NCBI GenBank assembly: GCA_017871115.1
Contig: JAFCIZ010000011.1
Coordinates: 79,501 to 143,500 of the forward strand
Source: Cunninghamella blakesleeana
Lineage: Eukaryota; Mucoromycota; Mucoromycetes; Mucorales; Cunninghamellaceae
DNA: 64,000 bases
Reading direction: 5' to 3'
The notes below the pieces were generated by a model. It searched no databases. It saw nothing but the letters and a program-made list of their open reading frames with translations, and had not been told where the DNA came from. Shown piece by piece: positions 35,647 to 46,247 of the stretch (position 1 is its first letter; each line of letters begins with the position of its first letter). A program made the translations under genes and the position numbers.

Positions 35647-36415
35647 TTAAAAATCATAATCATCATCCTCCATTTCTTCTCTTCTTCTTTTTTCTAGGGG
35701 AACAACATTCGTAGTATTTGCTGTTGCTGAAGATAATTGAGGTGGAGGAGGTGGAGGTACAGTTGTTGGTACAATATTGAAATTTAATCCAGTTAAACAA
35801 TATTTATCGGATGGTAATCTATTTCCATATTTTTCAGGGATCAATGGTAATGGCACTTTATTCTTTTCTTCCGCTAGCTCTAATAAAAACTATTTATATG
35901 CATATGTATGTATTAATAAATAAATTTATACCTATTTCTCTATTTTCTTTCTTTCTTTCGTTTTATCTGTCTATATATAATTACTCTTATTAAAGTACTT
36001 TACCTCTTTTGGTGGTGGGGTAGTAAAAGAATGATTTACTCTACCTTGAATTGCCAATTGAATATCCTCAAGATCAATATCTGGTTTATTAGCGTGTTCT
36101 GCATAGACTAAAGCATCTTGAAATACATCAACAGTATATCCTATTTGTTTATTTATTTATAAAATATAAAATAACAACAATAATAGTAATAATAGTTCAT
36201 TAAATTATTTGTACATATATACATAATCATTACATGTGTATAGATCTATATTAAATCTTACTATGTGCAAATTCTAATAACTGTTGGACAACTTTTGGAT
36301 CATATTCTTGAACACCAAGTGACTGTAAAACAAGAGAAATAATAGTAGCATCTTGTGGTTGGATTTGAGTAGTTTCTCTTTTTTTCGTTGTATTATTTGT
36401 TGTAGATGCCGACAT
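35647..36415 (-). CDS. TAF9: TFIID/SAGA subunit TAF9 (histone-fold)
   Basis: Three exons on the minus strand, 36262-36415, 36004-36140 and 35647-35889, giving 177 aa. TAF9 is a histone-fold protein that pairs with TAF6 in TFIID and SAGA in the nucleus. The N-terminal histone fold is clear ([30 protein letters not shown], then [31 protein letters not shown]). It is followed by the diagnostic TAF9 linker [20 protein letters not shown] and LIPEKYG.RLP.DKYCLTG. The second acceptor was chosen to restore [11 protein letters not shown]; the alternative AG nine bases downstream gives an immediate stop. The C-terminus is short, proline-rich then acidic ([10 protein letters not shown]). Confidence 0.95.
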
Positions 36416-37164
36416 TGTATTTATTTTATACTTTTATAATAGAAAAAAAAGAAAAAAGAAAAAAAGAAGTGGTATAATAATTTATTTACAAAATATAAAA
36501 GCTAAGTGGAAAAAAAAAAAATAGTTGAAAAAAAAAAATAGTATTTTTTTATTTGTATTTTTATTTGTAACGCCAGCATTTTTAAAATTCCGACATATTT
36601 CCTTTGATCCCATATTATTTTTTTCAAAAAAAAGTGTATTGTATTAAATAAAATGAACATTTTTCTTATTATTCTTAAATATATAAACTACTTGATTATA
36701 CTTTATATAAAATTCTCTTTTTTTTATTATTATTAAAATATACTTCTAAGAGAAGAATCAAAGTATTTTATGATTTGGAAACGCGTTAAAAAAATCATCA
36801 CACACACATTTTTTTTCTCTCTCTCTCTCTCTTTGTTCCATAATCAACATAGCATATATATTATACTACTTTACAATAATATACAACTTGTATGATTTTG
36901 ATTAAAGATACTCATGACAACCAAGAGTAACCGTTATATATATTTGAAAAATAGTAAAAAAACAATAAAAAGCAAATTACCTTGTGTAATACCAGGGCAC
37001 TTCTATTTTATTTAAATATGTGGACGTTTATTAACAAAAAAAATCTATTGATATAAATATGTATAAAGTAATTATATTATTTCTATTTGCTAGTATTTAT
37101 TTATGTTTATATAGTATTATTATTAATTTTGGATATTTTTTTTTTCTAGTAACGATTATTATAT
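36416..37164. other. Intergenic
   Basis: AT-rich spacer with a CT-dinucleotide run near 36815-36832. It holds the TAF9 promoter and the 3' end of the next minus-strand gene. Nothing else recognised. Confidence 0.5.
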
Positions 37165-38328
37165 TCAGAATACAGTAAGCACTCTAGAAGAAGTGAGTTC
37201 AGTAGCAAATAAATTGGTTGGTGTAGAAAGTAATCGATGAGCCCAACAAGCTTGTGTAGGAATTTTGATCACTTCTTCATGAAGAATTGTTGTCCAATCA
37301 TCATCAAACGTCACCTTAAAAACAGCATCAACAGCGTCATTTTTAATAATAGAAGAGCTCAGTAACCATAATACATGATTATTTTCGGTATTATTATCAA
37401 AGGTTAAATGCAGTAAAGAAGCTGTAGCGCCAATTTCAGAAGATAAATGAAAGAATTCGAATTGATCGTTACCATTTAAAAGCCCAAATGTACCTGTTCC
37501 AGCTGTATCTGTACCTAATAAAGCAAACCAAAGCCCTCTGGGGCCAGCAATTAAACCCACAGGCGTTTGACCCCCCGCCGTTTCAGGAACTGAATACTGA
37601 GATGTTATGTTATTTACAGCATCAATTTTTAATATTTGATTGTGTTTATCTTCACTAGCATAAAACTGGTGATTAATTGGATGTTGTGCAACAAAGACAG
37701 GGTGTTGGGAAGTAGGAAAGATTTTGAAATCTGTTGGATCATCAAAGCTCATTCTTAAAACCCCATCACTATTTTGAAGACTAGACCATACTTCATTATT
37801 ATATTCACCGACATAATGAGGACCAATACCACCAGTGTTTTCTGGGATAGTCAAAACCTTTTCAATTACTGGAAAACCTTCCACAGTATTCATGCTATCT
37901 ACTTTGGGATCAACCAATAGGATTTCGTTACATTTTTGTAAAGTGATCCAGACTTTACCAGGGAATTGTTTGGAAACAAATAAACCATGAATACCTGATC
38001 CCTCACCACCAAATTGATATGATTTCAATTTTTGAATGATACCTTGATCGTCCACTTTAGCCTTCACCAATACACCATTACTCATTTGGGAAATTAGGAT
38101 CACATCTTCTATTTTGACAATTTCATGAGTTTGGTCGGCTTTGGGTAAATGGTTTTCAACCAGACGGTAGGTAGTTCCTTCAGGTGTTGTCACTGTTTCC
38201 TCTAGTACTTCTTTTGATACAGTAAAGTTGGTATTAACTTCAGTAATTGTAATCACTTCTTGTGGAAAACTACTACCAACAAATAAAATGACAAGAGCCA
38301 AGATAAATATTAAATTTGTACTTGTCAT
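37165..38328 (-). CDS. Secreted Vgb-like beta-propeller protein (387 aa)
   Basis: Intronless. Signal peptide MTSTNLIFILALVILFVGSS with cleavage near FPQ. The mature protein is made of repeated four-strand units with motifs such as GIHGLFVSKQFPGKVWITLQ, GGIGPHYVGEYNNEVWSSLQ, HPVFVAQHPINHQFYASE, TPVGLIAGPRGLWFALLG and NNHVLWLLSSS, as in virginiamycin-B-lyase-like (Vgb) propellers, where a xPxGI...G.(L/V)W pattern marks each blade. Bacterial Vgb is a streptogramin lyase with a catalytic histidine; fungal homologues are mostly uncharacterised secreted propellers, so no enzymatic activity is assigned. It neighbours a secreted protease on the same strand. Confidence 0.8.
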   Translation of the reverse strand: MTSTNLIFILALVILFVGSSFPQEVITITEVNTNFTVSKEVLEETVTTPEGTTYRLVENHLPKADQTHEIVKIEDVILISQMSNGVLVKAKVDDQGIIQKLKSYQFGGEGSGIHGLFVSKQFPGKVWITLQKCNEILLVDPKVDSMNTVEGFPVIEKVLTIPENTGGIGPHYVGEYNNEVWSSLQNSDGVLRMSFDDPTDFKIFPTSQHPVFVAQHPINHQFYASEDKHNQILKIDAVNNITSQYSVPETAGGQTPVGLIAGPRGLWFALLGTDTAGTGTFGLLNGNDQFEFFHLSSEIGATASLLHLTFDNNTENNHVLWLLSSSIIKNDAVDAVFKVTFDDDWTTILHEEVIKIPTQACWAHRLLSTPTNLFATELTSSRVLTVF

Positions 38329-39128
38329 CTTTTCTATTATTATTATTATTTAAAAAAAAGAAAAAGAAAAAATAAATACTAATAGCAGTAAAAGGAGAAA
38401 ATAGAGATATTAAGTTTTTATACAAGAAGTATTTAAATAAAGTTTAAATGGGAACATAAACTGGGTTCCTATTTTTATTTACAGTTATTTTTATTGGATA
38501 GTCGGAAAGGGGGTACTTCTCCCTATGAAACATTTTACGTGATAGTGGGTTTTTTTTTTGTACGAGTTAAATCTAAAGAGATACTGGTTTTTTAGGTAAG
38601 TGAAGATTGTTTTAAATGGATTGCATATTGAACATACTTTTAACTGGTGAAAAAAAAAAAAAAAAATCTCACGCACACGTACACGTTTCAGATTAATGAT
38701 CTAATTCTTCTCTTTATTATTATTATTATTATTATTCATAGCTCACATGTACTACTTTATACATGCTCTTTTTAAATCATCAAGCTTTATTTGACTTGAA
38801 CTCTTCTTTCATCCAAATAGGTATAAGTGTATAAAAGTATATGTTTAAACAATTTTTATAAATATATAATAAGAATATAGTGATAAAAACAATGGATACT
38901 GCAAGTTTAGTGTTTATACTCATAGTGTACTTTTTTTTTTTTGTCATTCCCACTCTAATAAAGATAGGAATATATTTTATTTAATATGATTACAGACATG
39001 ATAAAAAACAAAACAAAACAATATTTCTTATTATTTTATTTATTTAAAAAACATCATATATATAACCATTAAAAAGATATTATATAGTTGTTTTTTTTTT
39101 TTTTTTTTACTTTATCTAATTTAGTATT
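38329..39128. other. Intergenic
   Basis: AT-rich spacer with poly-A and TTA runs. No gene recognised; a 61-codon minus-strand frame at 38491-38676 is low complexity at its start and is not called. Confidence 0.5.
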
Positions 39129-40181
39129 TCAGACTAAATCAGCAAATCCAATCCGTGATCCTCCAATATCAAATATTGAATAGACGTTTTGTAAAAATAC
39201 ACCACCTAAAATCAAAACATTGGGGTTATTACTAGAACCCATCAATGCACCAACACAATTACTACTGCCCTCTTCTACTTGCCCAAGATTAAAAAGAGTG
39301 GGATCGATAAGAAAATCTCTACCACTGATTGCAATTGATATGGAAGGAATATTATCACAGGGAACTGTATACATACCTGGTAGAGGACCATTTAATTTAG
39401 CACCAGGAACATTACTATAAATAGCTTCAGCAGTTTGTGGATCTGTTAAAATAGCCGTAGTTCCTGAATCGATAATAGCAATCAAATCACTTACAGCCAC
39501 AGTACTACTCACTTTAACATTATTGACGCCAATTTTCCAAAAGCCTTCTTTTGTTATAGGAGAATATGTAACTTCGCCTTTATACCCATCTAAATCCGTG
39601 CCACCTAGAAATAGGCTTGCACCAGTTTTTTTAAACGATAAACCAAATACAGCAGCATCCAATACACCATTTGAATATAAACTTTGAAAAAAGGGACGTT
39701 CTTGGATTTGGCTTAGTTGTTGAAAACCTAACCCAAGGATACCATCTGCAGGGAATTGACTAGCAGCTAAAGAAGAAGGGTAGGAAGTAGCAGAAACAAG
39801 ATGTTGATTTTCTACAGTTAAGCCTGCCATGCTAACAGTATTCGTGTAAGAGTCACCAGTAACCTCTTCTCCATTATCAAATTGGATAGTTGCTTTTTTG
39901 TGTACATCAGAAGAAGGGGGCTGGCTTTCATCGTATAAAGTATGACCATCGCAATTTATGGAACATTTGGTAGATGGTAATATAAGATCAGAGGATCCAG
40001 TATCTATCATAACAGTAAAATCCTTTGGAGGTGCACCTACACTAATAGTTCCGTACCACAAATTTCCATTATCATCTGTTAGTGGTGCTTGTCCTGTTGA
40101 TCTTTTCTTTATTAGAGGTATTTTATACCCATCAATAATAGTAATAGCTAATAATAAATTAAATATAATGATCTTCATCAA
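39129..40181 (-). CDS. Pepsin-family (A1) aspartic protease, secreted, short propeptide
   Basis: Intronless, 350 aa. Signal peptide of about 18 residues (MMKIIIFNLLLAITIIDG). The two catalytic triplets are intact: DTGSS with Asp near 60 and DSGTT with Asp near 238. Other A1 hallmarks are LWYGTISVGAPPKDFTVMIDTG, ADGILGLGF, and the C-terminal LILGGVFLQNVYSIFDIGGSRIGFA. A cysteine pair (KCSINC) follows the first active-site loop. Two oddities: only a dozen or so residues (YKIPLIKKRSTG) separate the signal peptide from the mature-like start, far shorter than rhizopuspepsin-type propeptides, and the flap tyrosine position reads Phe (TIQFDNGEE). Role: extracellular proteolysis inferred from the family. 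Confidence 0.9.
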   Translation of the reverse strand: MMKIIIFNLLLAITIIDGYKIPLIKKRSTGQAPLTDDNGNLWYGTISVGAPPKDFTVMIDTGSSDLILPSTKCSINCDGHTLYDESQPPSSDVHKKATIQFDNGEEVTGDSYTNTVSMAGLTVENQHLVSATSYPSSLAASQFPADGILGLGFQQLSQIQERPFFQSLYSNGVLDAAVFGLSFKKTGASLFLGGTDLDGYKGEVTYSPITKEGFWKIGVNNVKVSSTVAVSDLIAIIDSGTTAILTDPQTAEAIYSNVPGAKLNGPLPGMYTVPCDNIPSISIAISGRDFLIDPTLFNLGQVEEGSSNCVGALMGSSNNPNVLILGGVFLQNVYSIFDIGGSRIGFADLV

Positions 40182-41497
40182 TATACACGTAAATAAATAA
40201 AATAAAATTTCCGTCTATTTTAGAAAGGAAATAGAATATATATATATAAAAAAAAGAAATGAAGAGAAGGAGAAAAGAGTAAAAACTAATAAACAAACAA
40301 AAAAGATAATAAAGTGAAAGGATAGAAATGGAAAGTCAGCACATTTTTTTTTTTTTTTTTTTGTGATCATCTTATATAATAATATATTTCTCCTAAGAAT
40401 TTTAAAGGAATAAAATAATGATTTTTGCTTGCAATCAGGGTTAACTGGGTATGCATCAAGTTTTTTTAAAAAAATAAAATAAAATATTTAATCAAGAGTA
40501 AAGCTATTATCGTGCTCAGTAATAATAAATTAAATTAAATAAAAACAAGAGAAGAAACCTTAATAACATTTATAGTTTTGATTAACTATTAAAATATTAA
40601 CTTATATTTTATCTTTATTTCATTTGTTTATATGTTAAAATAAGATGTTAAAAAAAATCAATCTTAAAAAAAGGGAAAAGGAGAGAGAGATTAGACTCAA
40701 AGACTCCAGTTTTTTTCTGTTTAATTTATATATATATATATATATATGATTGTTATTAGACGCCTATTTGATAGATTATAACGAAAAATGTATTCATTTC
40801 TCTTTAAAAAAAAAAAAATTGTTACAGCATATTTTTATATTAATTTTTTCATGAAAAAAAAAAAAAAAAATTGAAAATGTAAATTTAAGTCTTAACTCCA
40901 AAAATGGAAAAAATATTTCTAGAAGATTAATTGGAGCATCGTCAGTGTATGTAAAAATGCATGTATTTCCAATTCAGATAGTTTAACTCGTTATTATACA
41001 TTTTACTAATTTGGTATACACATAATACTAAATAGGCTGTTTAAGTAATGTAAAAATAAATACCTCTTTATAAAATAAAATTTTAAGGGGAAAAATACAA
41101 AAAAAAAAAAAAACAAAAAACCAAGTTACCTAAACCGACTAATTCATCTTATTGTGACTAGACGGCGATCTATTGCTTGTAGTTTATCAGCACTCTATAC
41201 ATTTTGTTATTTGACGTGCTTTTTTAGATATTGACAATGGCGATGTACTATTAACATTGTTACTTGATATATTTATTGTCGCTGTTATGATGCTGATTTT
41301 TATATATAGTGTCGGTAATGGTCAATGGTTTTTATTTTTGTTTTTCGTTTTTGACATTGAAAAATAATTTTCTTGCTTTCATTTGCTTACCCTGATTATA
41401 ATATATTTTTATTCTAATTATATTAACCCAAGTTAAAAAAACTGTTTTTTTTTATTGATCGTTTTTATTTTTATTTGTTTTTTTTTTTTTTTTTTTT

Positions 41498-41702
41498 TTT
41501 TAGCTTTTTTATAGAATAGACCATTTATATGTAATTGTTTATTTCTCTTTTTTCTAGAGACTACTTGCTAAATAAAGATAAAATGGCCGATAGATAGTAT
41601 AAATAATAATAATAATAAAATAGAATGTACACTCCCGTATACCTTAAAATATGTAAATACTGAAATGCCTGCTTAATTAATAAAACAATCAAAACATTCA
41701 AA
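41498..41702 (+). repeat. Dispersed repeat, copy 1
   Basis: About 200 bp with a diverged direct copy at 56493-56694: shared landmarks are ATAGACCATTTATATG / ATAGATCATTTATACG, AGACTACTTGCTAAATAA / AGACTATTTACTAAATAA, and ACTCCCGTATACCTTAA / TCTCCCATAAACCTTAA. It has no ORF and no terminal repeats I can see, so it may be a fragment of an old element or of a larger segmental duplication. Confidence 0.7.
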
Positions 41703-43410
41703 GTTAAAAGTGAAAAAAAAAACCAGATAATGAGCAATTATCATTTTTATTATAAATATAAAATATTTTAAAGGCTTATTTTATTTCTTGCATGAATACT
41801 GCCCCAAAACATCGGTTATTAAAAAAAAATTTAGTGCTTTTATTTTATTATTATATTTATTTAAAATCATCTTAATAGTATTTAATAAAGCAGAAAAAAT
41901 ACATCTTTTTAACTTACTGATCTTCTAACTTTTCTCTCTCGTTTTTTATTTTTACTTTAATAATGGTAAAAAAAAAAACTAGATGGAGTAGATTAAGAAA
42001 TTATCGGATTTTGAGTTCTTTATACCACTTTTTTTTTTTTTTTTAGTTCTACTTCTTATTTTATTTTATTATACTCTTGTTAAAAAAACGCTATTGCAAG
42101 AAAGATGAATACATATCTTGGTTTTAATCTATCAATCTGACAGCTTTTAAAAAACTTATATATTATTTTTCGATGTTTATATAAGTAGTTGAAATATATT
42201 AATATTTATACATTTGGTTCTGACTACTTAATGTTAAATAAAAAAAAAAAATTACTTATTAACTTATTCATTCCCTTCTATTATATTAACCTCTTGATAA
42301 GATAACAAAATATAGCACAATGTCTACCAAATTTAGTATTTAATGTTGGAAACTTACCAAAGCCAATACAAGGCCTTTTTGAGTATGATCCCAGCCATCA
42401 AGGTATACCTTCTCAAATTTAGCAATTGTATTCCATGATCAACAATAAAAAACGGATGAAGCGTAACAAATATATCAGCTAAATTACACTTAAAGCCTTC
42501 ATAAAGTAAAATGCATACGTTTAGTAAAAGAAAGTAAATCTCTAAAGTCGAGATGAGGAAAGGTTATTTGGTTTTTTTTTATCCCTGGAATTAACTAGTT
42601 ATATAGTTATGGTTACAACAAGCAAATCCATTGGAAACGTCAATAATTAAGGTTTTTCATCATTATTCCTCTCCAAAAGTTTCCAACAACTCTTTTGAAA
42701 GTTTGAAATATACACGTATTTTTACAAATTCATATATGATCTTTATAACTGCAATATTTATTGATACAAAATTCAAGATGGATCGTCATTATACTAGGGA
42801 TTTCTCAAGAGAAGTATTACTATCTTAAACCACACCCCGAGACTTTACGTTATAATCAGTTAAATAAATTAAAAAATACAAAGTTAATATTGAAAATATA
42901 GATACTTATATCAATCAATACATTACTATTCTTATCTAATTTTATTATTTTAAAATTATCTGTAATAATTAGTTCAAAAATAATAAAGACAAAAAAAATA
43001 ATAATTTAAACATATTATATAAAAAGCAATTTATTAAAATTATTATCATTAGTTCGAATAATATGAAATGGCAAATACTGTTATCAAAAATAATAATCTA
43101 TGGTGGAAATAAATATATTACATAAATAAGATTCATATTTAAGGAATACAAAACTTCTTTACTTCTTTTTATTACATATTACTATTATTATTTGATTATT
43201 ATTTTCGTTGCGATTGTGTTTTTGTTTTATTATAGTATATATTAAATATACAACTAATTGAACAAAGTTAAAATAAGTAGTAGTATAATTGATAGTTTTT
43301 TTCTAACAGTTTATTTATTTATCAAAATTATTGGCTAAATAAATGTGAAAACCTTGTTTCATATATTTTAGGTGGTATATAATCATCAAAATAGTAAACT
43401 TTGTATTAAA

Positions 43411-43463
43411 TAAAATATTAATGATAAAAAGAAACATATATGTGTCTTAATATTTATAGAATC
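43411..43463 (+). promoter_or_regulatory. Conserved promoter block of the 330-aa family, copy 1
   Basis: The sequence from TAAAATATTAATGATAAAAA through GAAACATATATGTGTCTTAA to TATTTATAGAATC recurs almost unchanged upstream of the genes at 45267 and 59273 while surrounding sequence differs. It ends 78 bases before the start codon and includes a TATTTATAG (TATA-like) element and the palindrome ACATATATGT. Confidence 0.75.
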
Positions 43464-43540
43464 TCATTTCAGAACTAAAAGGGTTTTTTTTAAAAAAAAT
43501 TTTATGCCCTTTTTTTACTCATTATCTTTATTTTTTTAAT

Positions 43541-44524
43541 ATGGTCTCTTTCTTACCTACATCGTCCGATAAAATAAAAAAATATAAAAAAAAAATTCCT
43601 TTTATTTTTAAACAAGCTTCACCACTATCTCTCCTTTACCTTGAAGCAAGACTTATTAATAGTGCAGTATGGAAGGCAAGTGCTGACTGGCAGCCATGTG
43701 ATTTAAATTATTTTAAAATAAAATTCGAAAATGTTACCAATTTTAAAGACTTTTTCAACGAAGAGATGCCATCTTATAACGATTTTAATGAACAAATAAA
43801 AGAATTTATAAATTGTGGTCTTATTATCCATGCTAATTCTCTTACCCAGCTGAAAATAGATTGGTCAGTGGTAATCAAGTCATCACTTGCTAGAAATGTG
43901 ATTAAAAATTTAATGATGATAGATTTTTATAAAAATGATCTATCAGTTGTGGATGATTTATCTCATTCTCTACTTCAGTTATTTGACTATGATGCAGATG
44001 ATCGTGTGATTCATTACCATAAAGATGTTATTCCTGAACCATTTGTTATGGGGCAACAATATTTATATGCATTCGTTCCTAATATATCTATTAGATGTAT
44101 GCACAAAAATCATGTTAAATTTGTACAGGAAAATAATGTCAACGACTATAAACACCTAGAACATGATTTCTCGGATCCATATATACACCCTGAAAGAATA
44201 AAGCTTGTTGCTGATACCATAGCAGCATGTGTAAACAACTATAATAAGGGTTTCAGCTATAATAAATCAGAAAATTTTAAATATGGACACTTGGTGCCCG
44301 GCATTGTTATGTTTAAAACTCGTCCCATGTTTTTATTGTTGAATATGACAGAAGATCTATTATTTTCTGTAGGAAAAGGTGAACCACCATTAAAGGAAAC
44401 AATAGTAAAACAATACCTTGTACCTCCACCAGAATATTATTCTTCAGAAATAGCCAAGGGACTCAGAGATCAAAGATTGCATATTGCTTCTTGTTATAAA
44501 GCATTTAGGAAATTTGTGATGTAA
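43541..44524 (+). CDS. 330-aa fungal family protein, copy 1 (327 aa)
   Basis: Intronless. It starts MVSFLPTSSDKIKKYKKK. The central region has DLSHSLLQLFDYDADDRVIHYHKD, then VPNISIR...HVKFVQENN, then IKLVADTIAA and GIVMFKTRPMFLLLNMTEDLL, and a C-terminus ending SCYKAFRKFVM. It resembles a broadly distributed family of fungal hypothetical proteins whose central PD...QE(D/N)K-like pattern suggests a PD-(D/E)XK-type fold. Here the positions read PN...QENN, so catalysis would be lost if that relationship holds (weak inference). No signal peptide or transmembrane helix. Four relatives lie in this window, and flanks are duplicated with them. Confidence 0.72.
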   Translation: MVSFLPTSSDKIKKYKKKIPFIFKQASPLSLLYLEARLINSAVWKASADWQPCDLNYFKIKFENVTNFKDFFNEEMPSYNDFNEQIKEFINCGLIIHANSLTQLKIDWSVVIKSSLARNVIKNLMMIDFYKNDLSVVDDLSHSLLQLFDYDADDRVIHYHKDVIPEPFVMGQQYLYAFVPNISIRCMHKNHVKFVQENNVNDYKHLEHDFSDPYIHPERIKLVADTIAACVNNYNKGFSYNKSENFKYGHLVPGIVMFKTRPMFLLLNMTEDLLFSVGKGEPPLKETIVKQYLVPPPEYYSSEIAKGLRDQRLHIASCYKAFRKFVM

Positions 44525-45266
44525 ATATTTTTAAAAAGTCTTCGTTCTCTTCTTTTTTAAAAAAAATATTATTTTTTACTTTTTTTAAAATATATAAATA
44601 TATAAGTATAGGCATTTCTTGAAAAAAAAAAATAAAGTACACTATTTCTTATCTTTTTTCTTAAATAAATAAGTACGACGTTTTTATAAAGATAAATAAC
44701 TATTTGACATAAATATTAATTTTTAAATAGTTTAGTAAACAATAAAGATCACTTCATGAAAATTAATTCACTAATCATTTATTGAAATATCAAGTAAATT
44801 GATTTATTATTGATAATACTAAGTAGTTATTTAGCATAAAATGTCATTCTTAAAAATAATATTTTCAACCTTATAAAATTAATATAAAATAACGAATAAC
44901 TTGATTTTATTTGCCAATAATCATTTATTTATTTGTTCGTTTAAATTTTTATATATTTAAAATAAATTTAATACATATAACTACAAAGTAAATAGAAATA
45001 AAAATACTTTTTTTATTATTATTCATATATTAAACGAAAAACATGAATTGATTATTTTTTTAAATTGAAATTCCAATAATTTTAATAGATGAATTGGTTG
45101 CTTTTATTAAGCTGACATTCTAATCTAAAATATTAATAATAAAACGAAACATATATGTATCTTAGTATTTATAGAACCATATTTTGAAGTTAAAGATAAA
45201 ATCATTTTTAGTTTCTCTTTTTTTCATTTTTTTTTTACTCATCTTTTATTTTCCTTTTATTTTTTT
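44525..45266. repeat. Duplicated 3' flank of family copy 1 and promoter of copy 2
   Basis: Bases 44525-45118 are alignable over their length with 46248-46840 and, in inverse orientation, with about 63050-63656 (landmarks: AAAGTACACTATTTCTTAT, TATTTGACATAAATATTAAT, AAAATAACGAATAACTTGAT, TATTAAACGAAAAACATGAA). Bases 45126-45178 are the conserved promoter block. No other gene is present. Confidence 0.85.
45126..45178 (+). promoter_or_regulatory. Conserved promoter block of the 330-aa family, copy 2
   Basis: Same block as at 43411-43463 (TAAAATATTAATAATAAAAC, GAAACATATATGTATCTTAG, TATTTATAGAACC), ending 89 bases before the start codon at 45267. Confidence 0.75.
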
Positions 45267-46247
45267 ATGGTTTCTTTCGTGTCAACTTTATCTAATAAAA
45301 TAAAAAATTATAAAAAGAAATGTCTTTTTATTTTTAATGACCCACCACTGCCACCATCTTACCTTGAAGCAAGGCTTATTAATAAAGCATTATGGAAATC
45401 GAGCACTGACTGGCAATCAAGCGATTTAGATTATTTTAATATAAGAGTCAAAAATGCCAATTTTAAAGACTTTTTCAACGAAGAAATCCCATCTTACGAA
45501 GATTTTAATGAACAAGTAAAAGAATTTATGAATTGTGATCCTTTCATTGGCAATAATTATTTTTCTCGACAAGAAATAGATTGGTCAACAGCAGTCAAGT
45601 CATCACTTGCTAGAAATGTGATTAAAAATTTAATGTTGATAAATTTTTATAATAATAATTCATCAGTTGTGAATGATTTATCTTTTTCTCTACTTCAGTT
45701 ATTTGATTATGATGCAGATGATCGTGTGATTCACCGCAACAAAGATATTTTTTTAAAACCATCATTTATTTTAGAGCCACAGTATCTATATACATTCATT
45801 CCTAATCTATCTATTGAAAGTATTCATGAAAAACATATTAAATTTGTACAGGAAAATAGTTTCAACGATTATAACCAAATAGGGTGTTGTTTTCCAAATT
45901 CAAGTATACGTCCAGAAGAAACAAAATTTGTTGCAGATGCCATAGCAGCCTTTCTGCACAATTTTCGAATGCATCATTATTACAAAAAATCAGAGACTTT
46001 TAAATCTAAACAGTGGATACCTGGTATTATTATGTTTAAAACTCGTCCCATGTTTTTATTGGTGAATATGACAGAAGATCTATTATTTTCTGTAGGAAAA
46101 GGCGAACAGCCATTAAAAGAAACGATAGTAAAACAATACCTTGTACCTCCACCAGAATATTATTCTTCAGAAATAACCAAGGGACTCAGAGATCAAAGAC
46201 TGCATATTGCTTCTTGTTATAAAGCATTTAGGAAATTTGTGATGTAA
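45267..46247 (+). CDS. 330-aa fungal family protein, copy 2 (326 aa)
   Basis: Intronless tandem paralogue of the gene at 43541-44524. It starts MVSFVSTLSNKIKNYKKK and has the same layout: LLQLFDYDADDRVIH, FIPNLSIESIHEKHIKFVQENS, FVADAIAAF, GIIMFKTRPMFLLVNMTEDLL and SCYKAFRKFVM. The last 75 codons are nearly identical at nucleotide level to copy 1, whereas the first 230 residues have diverged considerably, with scattered substitutions and small indels. That pattern suggests gene conversion of the 3' part. Function unknown. Confidence 0.72.
   Translation: MVSFVSTLSNKIKNYKKKCLFIFNDPPLPPSYLEARLINKALWKSSTDWQSSDLDYFNIRVKNANFKDFFNEEIPSYEDFNEQVKEFMNCDPFIGNNYFSRQEIDWSTAVKSSLARNVIKNLMLINFYNNNSSVVNDLSFSLLQLFDYDADDRVIHRNKDIFLKPSFILEPQYLYTFIPNLSIESIHEKHIKFVQENSFNDYNQIGCCFPNSSIRPEETKFVADAIAAFLHNFRMHHYYKKSETFKSKQWIPGIIMFKTRPMFLLVNMTEDLLFSVGKGEQPLKETIVKQYLVPPPEYYSSEITKGLRDQRLHIASCYKAFRKFVM

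Larger units (their letters stand above)
40182..43540. other. Large intergenic region with a dispersed repeat and possible relics
   Basis: AT-rich. It contains the dispersed repeat at 41498-41702 (a second copy is at 56493-56694) and a conserved promoter block at 43411-43463. A GC-richer island at about 41150-41345 and a stretch at about 42310-42510 (minus-strand WNTIAKFEKVYLDGWDHT) look like decayed coding sequence, but I cannot name a family. Confidence 0.45.

Noticed and set aside
42310..42510. Possible decayed gene on the minus strand (WNTIAKFEKVYLDGWDHT)
   Set aside because: A short protein-like stretch with no recognisable family and frame breaks on both sides; mentioned only in the intergenic entry.
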